Of a DNA stretch of 64,000 nucleotides, positions 38,201 to 51,700 are shown piece after piece (position 1 is the stretch's first letter; every line of letters starts with the position of its first letter). The position numbers and the translations under genes are program-made. The notes beneath the pieces were generated by a model, which was not told the origin of the DNA, did no database searches, and saw nothing but the letters and a program-made list of their open reading frames with translations. Source of the stretch: Hirundichthys speculiger (taxonomy: Eukaryota > Chordata > Actinopteri > Beloniformes > Exocoetidae); the NCBI GenBank assembly GCA_018398805.1, contig JAGFBZ010002264.1, forward strand, positions 62,001 to 126,000. The letters are read 5' to 3'.

Positions 38201-41200
38201 GCGGCACACAACGAGGATTTATCACAGGCTTGGGACAAATCTGAGGAGACAATTGAGGTCTGTGCTTGTGTTTTAACGGCACGACTCCACTCATCTCCCA
38301 AGATTTCAGAGGAAAAGAAGAAAAAAAGAGAATAAAGAGGAGGAGGAGGAGGAAGAGGGGGGTAAAGGACATTTCTCCTCACAAGTGAAGATAATGACTG
38401 ACTGAATAAATAATTCCACACATCATTCCTCGTGTGAAAAAGCAATACGCCGACGCATATTTAAAAAGGCCTGACTGGATGTTTTATTTAGAAGAGGCCA
38501 TTATGGGTCGGCTGACCCGACGGTGTTCCTCCGCAGCATCGTGACCAGACGACCCGCTCGTTTCAGGCGGGCGCCGAGGCCAACGGCAGCTCCGGCGGTC
38601 TACGGCGTACAAACGGGGAAACGTAACGTAACGAATCCCAGAGCGGAGAGCTGCTGGAAGTCTCATCGACTTTCCTTCAGAGTACGAGATGTTCGAAATG
38701 TCCTTGCACCAAACGATAGAGGCGGGCGGATCGATCCAAAGATCGATAATATCGATACCAACTTTGGTATCGGTATCGAATGATACTCGTGTAAAACGAT
38801 CGATCCTCAAGCTTTATTTTTCTCTCCCACAAGCACTGACTGATGTGAAGTGCGACGCGCTGTCGCTGTGTTCATATTAACTTTCAAAGAACATCTTATT
38901 TAAGTCAAATGTTACTGGAGCCAACTCAAAAAATATAATTAAGACCTTGAAATAACCCATTAATGTCATGTATCCCATTGAAAGGTGTTATTTAAGATAA
39001 AATAACATTAGATAATCCTTTATTTATCCCACAACGGAGAAATCTATCGAGTTAAAGCAACAGGAAATGGCACACAGTGAAAACAAAATTACACAAGTGT
39101 TGAAAGATATAATATCATAAGAGAGAAACTAGAAAAAAACAGAATAATTCAACTCCAAGGAATATTTACAAAAAAATGTTAATAGTGATAAAGTATTTTG
39201 AAGTCACCTATAAAGTTTGCTGAAATTCAATCCTAGGTTTTAACAAAAAAAAATCCAATGACAAAAATCACAAAAACACCAAATGATCAGCAGTTTCATG
39301 ATAAATCAAGCTTAATATGAAAAAGTATCGGCAATACTGGCCCTGTGTTTACTTGGTATCGGATCGATACCCAAACTCCCAGTATCGCCCAGCTCCACCT
39401 GCCCTTCCTCGTCCCAAACAAAAGCAAATCCACAGCGGAGGGAAGTTAAAGAAAGATTCTCACAAACCGCACACCTCACGGGAGAAAAAAGAAAGTACTT
39501 TGGACTTTTTTTTACAGGTGTTACGGGTTTGTTTTCATCACTGATTTGACTTCGAGCAGGTCGTTTAAGATCTGCAGCCTGATGGAGGAAATGTGCAACA
39601 CACTTGGAAAGAAATAAAGATGAGCAAAGCTTGTAGGATGATGACACTGAGGAAAAAGAAGCACGAGCAGCATCAGAGGAAACTGTTGCGTCACTTCTGA
39701 CCTGAAACCTGCTGACAGGACGGTTTAATGTTGCTCTCTCTCTCTCTCTCTCTTTTTCTTGAGATGTGGTGACGATTTATGCAGCAAAGCAACCTTCACG
39801 TGGCGTTAAAGAAACATTCTGGTTGAAGGTTGAAAAATAAACAGTCATGGAGGACGGTCTCCACGAAAACACCTGTGAGGTCCTTGGACATCAGACCGTT
39901 CAGTGTGATGTAGCAGCAGATTTATGATTCACGAGGATATCGAGTAAAACAAGAAACCCACAATGAATCATTCATTCTTTTTTTTTTTAATCAGGCCAAA
40001 ACAAAACAGACTGAATAATATGAATCCTCAGTGACCTCCGAGTCTCCTTGACGTCCACCCGCTCATCTCAAGTCTCCGCCAGCCGTCCAGCAGCAGCATC
40101 ATCACCCGCCCTTATCTGCCGCTCTGACACGCCGTCCCGCGGCGTGGAGTGGACTCCCCCGCGTGGATCCCAGTTTGAAACCTTCCTCCTGCCGCGATAA
40201 TCTCTAATAAACCATCTGCACAGCCCTCCCCCTCCACCGCTCCGGCCCCCCCGGCTGGGACAACAACTGCTGCCGGCCGGCCCGTGACAGCACGCGCCTC
40301 CTTTACCGGGCGAATAATAAACTCGATTTCACCTTCGTTTCCAGTAGTAACGCAAATCCAACGCGCTTCAGAAAAATACATATTCAGGAAACGGCGTCGA
40401 CTTGTGACGGGAGGAAGAACAGGAGACAAACTGTCCATTTGCGTGGCAGCTCAAAGCTGTAGGACAGATCTTAAATAAACCCACCAGCGGATGAGAGGTT
40501 CGTGACAAACTGATGACACGTGATTAAAGGAGAAAGTTCTACCATCAGATGTTTCACAAAATCAACTGGAAAAAGAGCATTTTTTACGTGGCCTTAACGT
40601 TTCAGATGTCCCACAGCGTCTAAGAAAGTCTAGAGGACTTTTACGCTGCAGTTAAAATATGGCGGGACGCCTCTAAAGCGAACAGCCTTCAAGGTCAAAC
40701 TCCTACTGGAATAAATCTTTATTAGACGTTTAATTAATCAATCAGCGCTGTATTGGAGCAAAGTGACAGGGTGGCTCATTTCTGAACTTTAAGGGGGAAA
40801 GGCAACAACTCTGCTGCACTTTGCACTTCAAATTAACTTTATTTCAACGGACTTAATAGACAGGCGGTTTAATTGAAATATATGCGTGGAGACAACGCAG
40901 CGTAAGCATAAACTGGTTTTGAGCTCATACGCTGCATTGATTTTCCATCACTTCTCTCATACTGGGACGAGGACGCATTTAAAAAACTGTACCGGCTACC
41001 GGAGGAGTGGACCGGCCGGCGTGGAGAAAGACTCGGCAGTGATATTAAAATGGAAAAAAAAGAGAATAGAAGCGGGGAACAATCAAGGACAGAGGAGTTT
41101 AATCAAGGTCTCTGTTTCAATCCCTTCAATCAAAGCTGTGCGGAGCGCCGGCGTCAACACCCGGCTCGCTGTTACGCAACAGCGTCGACCGTCTCCACAA

Positions 41201-42521
41201 GGTGCACAAACCCTAAATATGAGGAGACGACGCCCTCGGCGCCCTTCAGAGCGCCGGTCGCCGTCGACGCTGAAAACATGTGCTGATTTAACTCTGGTGA
41301 CGCCGCGCTTGTACCGGCGCTGCCCTGAAACCAGGACGTCACTGTCAGGAGTGTCAGTTCATGTGACGCGTGACGGGAGGGAGAACGGACCCCAGGGGGC
41401 GTCGCTAAAAAGAAACCATAAAGCCTGAAAGCACACAAAAATAAATCCTGTCTTTCAAGTTTTGGTTCGTTTTTTTCCCCTAAACTTGTATATATAAGTT
41501 TATATAGACACGGCTCTGTGTTTTCACCTGCTCTGAGTTTACTGTTCAGAGTTAAACATCACGTGACTGAAGGGAACCTGCTCTTTCTTTCTGCTGCAGT
41601 AAAATGTCACCATGAATCACTACATTTACACCGTCCTTGACAAAAAATTTAAAACAAAACCTCAGTGTTTTTGAATAATTAGAAACGTTTAAATGGCTCC
41701 GACAGTCGAATCGAGCTGTAACCCTGTAAAACCAGACACACAAAATAATACCCAGAATATTCTGAGGTTTTTTTATTTTAAGGATTTATAATTCACTGAA
41801 TTGAAATGAAACCAAAAATTTTTTCCCATTTTTTCATCAATTTTTCTCTAACTTCTTCCAACAGGTTCACAACGTTATTTTTTTTCCCTCAACAATATGC
41901 AGTTAATGCAGGGTTGCAGAGCCTCAAAAATGTTAAAAAAAAAAAAACATTGGAGAAAAGGGAGGACAAAATAAAATGTTTCAAATTTACTATAAATTCT
42001 AGTGGTCTGGTTTAATGTTTATTACAGTATTTTTCAGTGGCAGGTCGTGCATTTGGTACCTGGGCCTTCAGTGTGGGTTTAACTACTTAATCCACCATGA
42101 CGTTATAATTATACAAGCCACCAATACAAAAAACACAATATAACAAGAAGAGGGTGCTGCGTAATTTAGAGATTACGCATCACTGTTTATTAATCAATTA
42201 GCCTACTAATGATTAATTATGAGGAGCATATCGTATTAAGAGTGAAAACCATTGTTATTAAAACAAGAAAACCAGCTGAGACAACTCCAAGTCTTGTAAA
42301 TGCAGGCGGTAAGACACTTTTCCTTTCAAAGGCTGCCGCCGTGCATTGTGCCTTTCGCATGATGTTCAGCACCACAGTTCCATGGACAGCTCCGCTGAGC
42401 CAAACTACTGTCAGATCAGCACCATGGACAGTTACACTGACTCTGTGGCACATTGTTCCTGTTTCATTACATCTATTGTTAAGATTTTTGCAGGTTGTAT
42501 AATATAAAGTTGACAACCATT

Positions 42522-42584
<63 letters not shown>

Positions 42585-42663
42585 TATACACACACACACA
42601 CACACACATACATATATATAGATATATATACATATATATATATATATCTATATATATATATAC

Positions 42664-42703
<40 letters not shown>

Positions 42704-45700
42704 AACCAAAAAAAGGGACATGTCAAGATTAAAAGATTGATACTGACTGACTTGTTGAATTTATTAAAGATTACACATTAACTGGGAGAAACGAAACCGA
42801 ACAACACAAAAGCTCTGTGTTCTTCCCAGTTCTCCTCTTCCTCTCCTGTAGCTGTGGTCCTGCTCGTACGAGTCCAGTCATGTGTACAGGGACAGCTGTT
42901 CTCGTACCTAAAAATATCCCACAATCTGTTGTCCACAGTGAACAAAGCACCCCGAGTGCTGCAGACCCTTCAATCTGGGTGAAACCTGCCAGAACCGTTC
43001 AAGAAACTCACACATACCATCGCAGAACAGACGGACGGACTGAAACCCTCGACTGTTGGACTAACGTCACGTCTCATGATTTATCAGACCGGCTGTTTTA
43101 CATGCAGGAGTGCTTGGTGAGATGACGAACGCCCCACCTCGATGATGAAAGCGAATGCTTCAAACGTGACTTGTTTTTAAAATCTGAGCTGACGGAGCAG
43201 AGAGACACGAGGAGACGAGTCCATGAAAGTCTCTCCGTTGACAGACAATCCAGCAGACGGAGCCTCGGTCAGTTCAACTCCCTGCGTCTGAATCCCCTCA
43301 TGTCACTTCGTCTCCCTCGACACCAATCACCCACGGAGGGATTAAAAAATAAATAAATAAATAAATACTTTAAAGCAGCTCCATAATCAGGCTGCTCTCT
43401 GATCACTCGGCATTGTCTAAACCACATGTGTCAAACACAAGGCCCGCGGGCCAAATGTGGCCCGTCACATCATTTTATGTGGCCCTCAAGAGCTTGGGCA
43501 TTATTGGCTTAAATTTTAAACCAATATTTTACGACTTAAAATAAGCTTACGCCACTTTAAAGCGCATATTGTCAATAAACTACATCTCCCATCATGCATT
43601 TTGTTGTTACCCACAACGATAACGGTAGCTAAGAAAAATTGATGCACAAGGAATGCAGTTTCATGAATGATGGGAAAACAATTACAAGTTTGTATCTCAA
43701 TCTACGTCGGCATTTTGACAGCAAACACGGAGCTAAGTATGCTAAACTTAGCCTACGAGAAAAACAAAGAACCGCTTCTGAAACCAAGGTAATGGATACT
43801 CCTACAACCACAAACCCTGAGTTTAAGATAACAATGACTTAAATACTTGAAACTTGAATACATAATAAATGCAGAAACCGTTATTTAACAATATAATAAG
43901 GTGTAATTTAATTTATTTTGATTTACATTGCAGTTCAGGATCAGCTTCAGCACCGACTAAAGTTCGTAACATGGACGCCCATCCAACCTCGCAGGTGCTT
44001 TTTATGACTCGGCGGTGATAGCGGGGCTCATTTCAGCCGCTTTTGTCCTTCCACGTGATGTTTGCTTGTGTTTGTGCCACAACTGATTACCGCTGAATAT
44101 CTGCCATCTGCTAATTCATAAATCACTCCGTAGAGGCGCTGGAGTGAGGAGGGAACTGGAATGGGCTTTCTCAGCAGAGCTGTAAAAAGATCCGTCTTCT
44201 GAGAGATAAAAGGTCAGATTAATATATTACGAGTGTTTTCCTCTCAGCTAGCAATTTTGAGCTTGGCTACACTGAATGACTCCTCTGCAACTCTGCGGTT
44301 CTTGAGTGAAAACAGTCGGTCCCGCCAGCTCAGGAAGGGCACCTTGGCGCCTGGCGGCTCGGTTTCCCCCGAGCGCCCGGAGGAAGTCCGGTGGACAGCA
44401 GGGGTTCAGGGTTCCTCTCGGCGGCGCCGACGTCATCTGACGTGCTGCTAAATTATTTAAAAACGATCGTTCTGGAGTGGGCGGAGTCTTAAGATCAAAA
44501 GGACTTTAGGACTTTTCTGACCGCTCGCCACAGCTCGGTGGCGTCTGGTTTACTCGAGGAGACGTCAACGAAAGATTTCCCCGGGCGGAAAATAAACCTC
44601 CATCGTCCATGAAAGTCGAACCAACGGTTTGGGCCTGAAAAGAAGCACTTGTTAAACATCCACGAATCCACTCCGTTGCCACTTTTCCGCTTCGTTAGAA
44701 AACACCAGCGTTAGCGAGAGCGAAGCGGGAGCTGAGGACGGCGGCGAGGAAACAGCAGCCGGTTGATCATCACGCGCTGATCGGCTGTGAAACCGGACGT
44801 CAGGAAATTCGTACAGTAAAGGCTTCATCCCGCGGGACACGGACGAGAGGAAAATTTCATTCATTGGCATTTCTTCCCCCCCTCCCCCCCTTCTTTTTTT
44901 TTGTGCTAATTCCATTAACTATAAGCAAGGACAGGGAGGAGGAGAGAGGGGGGGGGGGGGGGGGGGGGGGCTCTGAAATTACACAGGAAGATCAGCACAT
45001 CTATCACTGTCGCTGCTCAGAGTTACAGCCCAAGTGGAAATCAGACTTTGGCTCACTTATTACTTCAAGGACACAAAAACATTTCCTGCGAGCCGCAGAG
45101 ACTTGACTGGAAAAAAAAAAAAAAAAAAAAAAAAAAAAGGAACTAAGAGGATTGGAAATGCTGTTAGAGCCGAATCTGACACAAATGGAGGTGTGGCTCG
45201 CCATTGCACCTTGATATTACTGGAGACGAACGCTTCTGTGTGGCCGGTACGGAAAAAAAAAAGGTGTTATTCACCACACGTCTGTGTTCGGACTTCTCAA
45301 AGAGAATCATTGTCCAGCGGTCCAGTTCTCATCTCTTCCACCATCTCTGTAAGAGTTTAATCAGCTCGGCGAAGCCACGTAGCCCGTCAATGCAAAGGAT
45401 CACACATTTTTCTGAAATAATTGCATTCTGTAACCCTCAGAAATCTTTCCATTCACTCGTTTAAAGCCCATATGTATCAGTACCACTTCCAGCCACATGG
45501 GGGCGCACACATCAACGTGGTGTTAATGAGCCCGTCTTCTCTCACACCATTTTTATAAGTCTGTGATGTGCTGCCCCCATGTGGTCGGAAGTAGCGCTGC
45601 TACGTGGAGCGGCTTTAAAAGCAGCCGGATGACGGGTTTCATTCCCGTTTTTGTTTTAACACAATCATCTCATTGCACCTCTGCATGCACCTGGTGCAAC

Positions 45701-48700
45701 GAGTACACAGAGTGAACAATTTAAAAAAAAGAATATATTTATATAACTATATAACTATAGTATATAGTTGATTTCAGGTGAAAGCGGCGCCAGGACAACT
45801 TTATTTCCAGACCGGCGTCACCTGCTTCGCCGTTCTTTACTTGCCGACCACAGGTGAGCCAAGAAGTGCAGAGAAGTGGATCTGTGACCCATTTCCAAAC
45901 GAACCCGGCGACAGGAGACGGTTCGAAGAAGACCGAGTATCACCTGACCTGCCATCTGATGCGCCAAGGATGTCAGTGACGCCAGTGATCCCTGGATGGG
46001 ATCAGGTTCCTGCCGTTTCTTTAATATTGGGTGGAACCTGTCTGCTACATTTGGACCGGTTTGGAAGCAGACAGTAATAGTATAATAATAGTACGAGCGC
46101 TGGTTTACAGAGAATATTCTAAACAGGAAACAGCTTCTTTCCATTTGTCTTCGGCCAGCTAACTGGATTAGCAATAATCGACTGCAGATATTTGGCGCAT
46201 CATCTGCTGAGGTGTCAAATCTGATTATGAATTACTTGGTTAGCTTGACGTCCAGGTTATTAGCGTGACAGCTCGCCCACAGTTTGGGCTGTCCAGTTCA
46301 CAGACAGACACTTACCAGAAACACCCTGTAGGCGTCTTTCCTGGTGACGGGGCCCCAGCACGGGTCCGTGTCGTTGTACTTCACGCTTCCGGCGCTGCAG
46401 GAGTGGTTGCCGCTGCACGTGTCGGGGAGAAGAAAAAAGAAATGATTCTCACCTTTTTTTTTTTTTTTTATGTAAAACCCACATTATAAGTGAAGTGTAC
46501 AAAATAACTATTCACAGTCACATCAGTCCAAAGAAACAAGGTCTGAAAGGTTCTGTCTGATATTAAGACGTGTCTGAACTCAAAACTGTGAGAACGAAGT
46601 GGCTGCTGCTGCAAAACGCTGACAGCATTTTTACCCGTAAAGGACATAATGTTTTCTTTTAAAGAGCCACAACTGACCACTGGAATTACATCGATTTGTC
46701 CATGTTGCAAAAAAGGAAAAAAAAAAAGAAAAAGACTTGCGTGTGCACATTGTGCTGGTTAGCAGATGAGGGGAAATTGTCCATGACAACAAATGCCTCC
46801 GGACCGTCAGGACAGATGGTTTGGAAAACAATAAGGCGAGCAGCGCACGAAGCAGTTACAGTCCACTTAGCCAGCGAGGATATAAAGTTACCCATCAGGC
46901 CTTTCAAAACAACCCACACGTGGACAGATTTTTTGTTTTTATTTTACTTTTTACGCTGAAAACAGTCATTCTGATTCTGACACCGGCGGCAGAAATACTC
47001 ACCGCCAAAAAATATGAATATTATCAGCCATTCACGGCTAGCCGTAAACTCGACTAAGTAAATAAATAAATAAGAGAAATCCATAGTCAGACCGGTGCCC
47101 AGTATCAGCACAGTACCAGTCCGGTACCAGCCCAGTACCCGGGTGTAACCAGTAGGGATGTGAAAAAAAAAAATCGATTTGGCAATATATCGCAATTTTC
47201 AGCCGCCCAATATAATATCGATTTTTCAGCTCCTAATATTGATTTTTTAGATTTTTCTCAAAAACACTAATAATAAACAATAAATAGGTTGTTTTGAAAG
47301 CAAATAGTTTTGACTCAATTTGTCCTCTGAATGATCAATATCATCTGATGAACATTATTTTTCATCTCTACTTTTAATTTTGATATTAACTGGGTAGAAT
47401 ATCGCAATATATCGTGATATCGTGATATCACATCATGACCCAAGTATCATGATACATATCGTATCGCGAGGTCCTTGCCAATACTCACCCCTAGTAACCA
47501 GCCAGTGGCTGACAGGAAAAAAACTGTTGAGGTTGAATTCAAATTTTAACAATAAAACACGACGACCACAGTTGGCTTAAATAATCCCATTACAGGATAA
47601 TTATGACTGAGCGGACGTTTGCTGTCCTTAACTGTCCACCCAAGAGCCATTAACCAGCAGCAGCAGTCAAGGTGAGAAGACAAAATACAGACGTAAATAT
47701 GGCATTTCTGATCGTTCTTTTTGTTTTTATGCAGGTGAATAAAGACGATTGCAACGTTTGAAATAAGGAGCAGCCGAATCAAGTTTTCTCAAAATGCAAT
47801 TTCATCTTCTCATTCATGAGATATTAAAGTTGGACCAAGTCAGTGAGATCAGAGAGAAAAAGATATTATAGCCCACATTAAAACTTTAAAAACTGTCAGA
47901 AATATGTGTGAGGCTTCAGCTGTCGCGTCTCTGACGGGGGTCTCTGAAAGGATGAGGCCACGAGTAAGTAAATAAAAAAGCAAAGCTTATTTTCCTCCCA
48001 GTCTGCCAAACAGCGCTGCAATAAAAACCTGTCTGGAAGCGGGTCAACGTGACTCTGACGCCGGCAGCAGCAGTGAGAGGTGAGCAGCCCCCCCCAGGCC
48101 TCTGTCAGCAGAGCTTTATTGTCCTGGACCTCCAGTCCGGCGGGTCACAATAACCCGGCGCTAGCACGTTCCCGCCCCGCGGAGCACGTGGGTCTTACCA
48201 GGCGACTTCCATGAGCGATATGGGCACCGCCGCCGCGTAGATGGCCAGGTCTCCGTACAGGTAGACGATGATGCAGATGTAGAACATGTTGACGCCAACT
48301 GGAAGACAGAGCCATGAAGACATGAGGGATTGTGGGACGCCGGCGACGAGCAGCTCAGTTGGTGACAAACAAAAACGTTTTATTTTTTATTTTAAGCCGC
48401 TGTCCAAAAAAAGAAGAAAAAAAAATTAGGCTGGGCACTAGAGATGCGCGGATGACGTATATTTTAACCCGCAACCGCTTCTTAAAATCTCTATCCGCCC
48501 GCTATCCATTTGCAGGAACGTTTTTTCACCAATTTTCAAAACCAAACCGACCCGCCATCCTTTTTAATAATATGTAAAATATTTTTTCTTATTATTATTA
48601 TTTGAGTGCTTCAACTGCAACCCGCCCGGATTTAATTAAAGTTTTATTTTTTGACGAGTTATCCGCCCGATATGCGGATTATCCGCTCCGCCCGCGGGTG

Positions 48701-51700
48701 CGCGGTTCAACCGTGCATCTCTACTGGGCACGTTAACGCATTATTATCGCGTTAACACATTAATTTATTAACGCCGACATTTATTTTATCGCGCGTTAAC
48801 GCATGATGCTAACATGCTTTTGTTTTGAAAAGTCTGTTTCTGGCTGCTGCGGAACTAGAAAACAGTAAACATGTAGAAAAGCTAAAACAGACATGGAAGA
48901 ACGGTAAAAATCAGTGAACTTTACAGTTCAGGTAGCAACTCAGGTAGAAATATTAACAGATCTTCTGAGAAAAAAAAAACTTTCAAACCTCTTTGTTCAA
49001 GACGATTGCATTATTCCTCCATTTTAATTGGATTTAATATCATAATTTCAGTTAAATGATATTTGCTCGGGGGTCATGATCTGGGTCTCTGTAAAGCGCC
49101 TAGAGACAATTGATATTGTAACAGACGCTATACACATAAAATTGAATTGAATTGAATTGAATTTACATCAGATCTGTTCCATGTGTTCACTGTCGTGCTA
49201 TTCTCCAGTGGTGCGCAAACTGTGGTACGTGTACCACTGGATGTACGCGGGGAACGTCAGGACTTTATTAAGATTATTAATTAAATCGGAAACATACAAT
49301 GCATTATAAATGCATTTTAAACAAAAATTCAAGTAACAATAAATAACTACAATAAGGAATAAACATCTTTATCATCGGTGAATTTAAAGCTAATTGAGAA
49401 GGCATATATGGTTATATTTTAAAGTTGGTCATCATGGTGGTACTCGGAGAGCTGAACAGTTTCTCAGGTGGTACACAGGATTAAAAGATTGAGAACCACT
49501 GATCTAGCTGGTTACTGCAGTGCGGCTCCATCAAGTGGCAAAGATGTGTAATGACAACAGAAAGTCTATTTCTTGATTATAAAACAAAGCCATTTCTGTA
49601 AACCAGACAATAAAATATTAAAAACAAATTCAGTCCCGTGGCCTGTTTGCTAAAATTGAAATATAAAAAAACAGGCTTTTTTGTGTGTTAGATTAAAAAA
49701 TGGGAAAAAAATTAAAAAGTCACTTTAATTTTTTAAATTTTTGATTGACAATCAAAAATGAAAAAAAAAAACCAAATGATACACAGATAATTTCAGATTG
49801 ATAAAATTACAGAACTTTAACATGGACATTTTCATTTTAAAGTTCTCCCAGACGGAGGATCTAACAGAAACAAGGTTATTGTTATATAGTTGAATTCCCC
49901 GTTAAAAGTTTCTGCTGTTACCTCATAAATTACCTGTTTTAATGTTCTGATTGTGGCCTCCAGATTGTTAGGATTTTATTGGTAGACTTTTTTTATTTTT
50001 CATAAAAAAAAAAAAAAACAGGATGACATTAATGCCCTGGCAGTGGCAATAAGCTTTATTTTATTTAACATTTTTTAAGATGAGATTTACACTAAATATG
50101 TGTTACTGACAAAGTGTTCTAACAACAAATGTTATGACACTTTAGTTCATATGGCAGCAGAACATTTAAATAAAAGTGACCTTTACACTACTTTTGAATT
50201 CAATATTTGATTTTTCGTATACAATGCGATTAATCGTGATTAATCAGGGAAATCATGCGATTAATCGCGATTAAAAATTTTGTAATCGTTGCTCAGCCCT
50301 AAAAAACCCATCACTGGTGGACCATGAGCGTCGACCTTCAGCCTTCGCGGCGCCACATCACCTCCGTCTAATTTCCTCAGCACAGCCGTCTGTGCAACGG
50401 AGCCTCGTCTTCGGATTAAACAAAGAAAATTAATGGCTTTGATTAATTAACCAATCATTCCACGGGGGGGGGAATCTCCCCGCAGCCCCGCGTCCGCGGC
50501 ACGTGACCGGCGGGACCGGTCCGGCTGCAGCTGCCGTGCCAGCAGAGCACACATCCATCATCCTCAGGGATCCTCAGACGGGGGGTTCGACCGTCCAACC
50601 GGACCACTCAGATAACTCATTACTGCCAAGGAAATTAGAGCGCGGAGTCCATTAAAAAGAGATAAAAGCTGACAGATTTGCGGCGTCTCTGGCCACCGTC
50701 GCGGGCGGAGGATGCCCATAATGGAGCTGAATTAAGCTGTGATAGATGCTGAGGACTTGTGGAGGAGGCAGACTGATAAACAACCGTTTATCCAGCTTTA
50801 GCGGCGACGCCGTCGACAGTCGGACTCACAACTGAGCGGAGACGTTTCTCTGATTGATCACCCGGCATCCGTGTCAGAAAAGTTCGTCCATCTGCCCCAA
50901 AACCATGACGCGCCAGAATAAAACGTATTATTATCTGAACACCGCGGCTGCCGGTGAGAGATAGCAACTGCAGAGATCCCCGTGACCACGGAGATGAAGG
51001 CCTCCGCAGCACTGGAACTAATAACTCCCAGTTACCCAGAACCACAGGCAGAAACGCTGCTAAATGGGTCCTGGAGTCGGAGCGTTTCAGGTAGCCGTGG
51101 AGGCATCGCCATCCATCAACACGTTACCTTTGAACCGGCCCCGACAGCGGACATGGCGGCCCGTCTGTGACGAGCAGCGGAGAGAGAGCGCCCAGAGCGG
51201 CGAAACTCAGCAGGACCGGTGGACCGGGGCTCGCTGGGTTAGATATTCAGACACGTGAAAAATAACCCGCGGAGACCGGAGAACCCTGCAAGGGGACGGT
51301 GAACGGTGACTGATGAGAGGAGGTTTACTCAAATCATGACAAATAAAAACAGCTGTGCTTAAGGAAATTTCAGGATAAAAATTTCCTGAACATCAAAAAG
51401 AGAACAACTAAATAAACCCTTAATTTGGATGTTTTTTGGTGAAGAGGTGTGGTGTTACCACATTAAATTAAAGAAATTATCCCACACCTTCAGGGGGAAA
51501 AAGAAAAGGTTTTGATGATAATGAGTCTAGAAAAGAAATTCTAAAACAAATGTCATTACAGATTCAGACAACCCTCATTGTGTTTGGTTTATGTGGCAGC
51601 CGCCGTTTATAAGTCAACCAAAACACAGGTGCCAATTTTTTTTTTTTCAACCAAAAAAAATTCATCTGAACAGAATAAGACAAAAAAAAAATAAAATTAT

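Larger units (their letters stand above)
43936..46315. other. Intron sequence, no gene
   Basis: No exon other than tmem104 exon 7 at its end. It contains homopolymers and the inverted repeat listed separately. Confidence 0.45.
48427..50301. mobile_element. hAT-like element, family A copy 2, with three nested insertions
   Basis: It starts TAGGCTGGGCA and ends GCTCAGCCCTA, matching the 9431-10290 copy. It is interrupted at 48439-48723 (H), 49057-49161 (LINE tail) and 49206-49501 (I). Flanks are A-rich, so the target duplication is unclear. An A run at 50008-50021 lies inside. Confidence 0.87.

Noticed and set aside
40886..41428. ORF of 180 codons, plus strand
   Set aside because: Starts with GTG, which is not a normal eukaryotic start; Arg/Ser-rich with no domain and no splice context. 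Chance ORF in a CpG-rich stretch.
42217..42726. ORF of 169 codons, minus strand
   Set aside because: Most of it is Ile/Tyr alternation from the TA/CA microsatellite.
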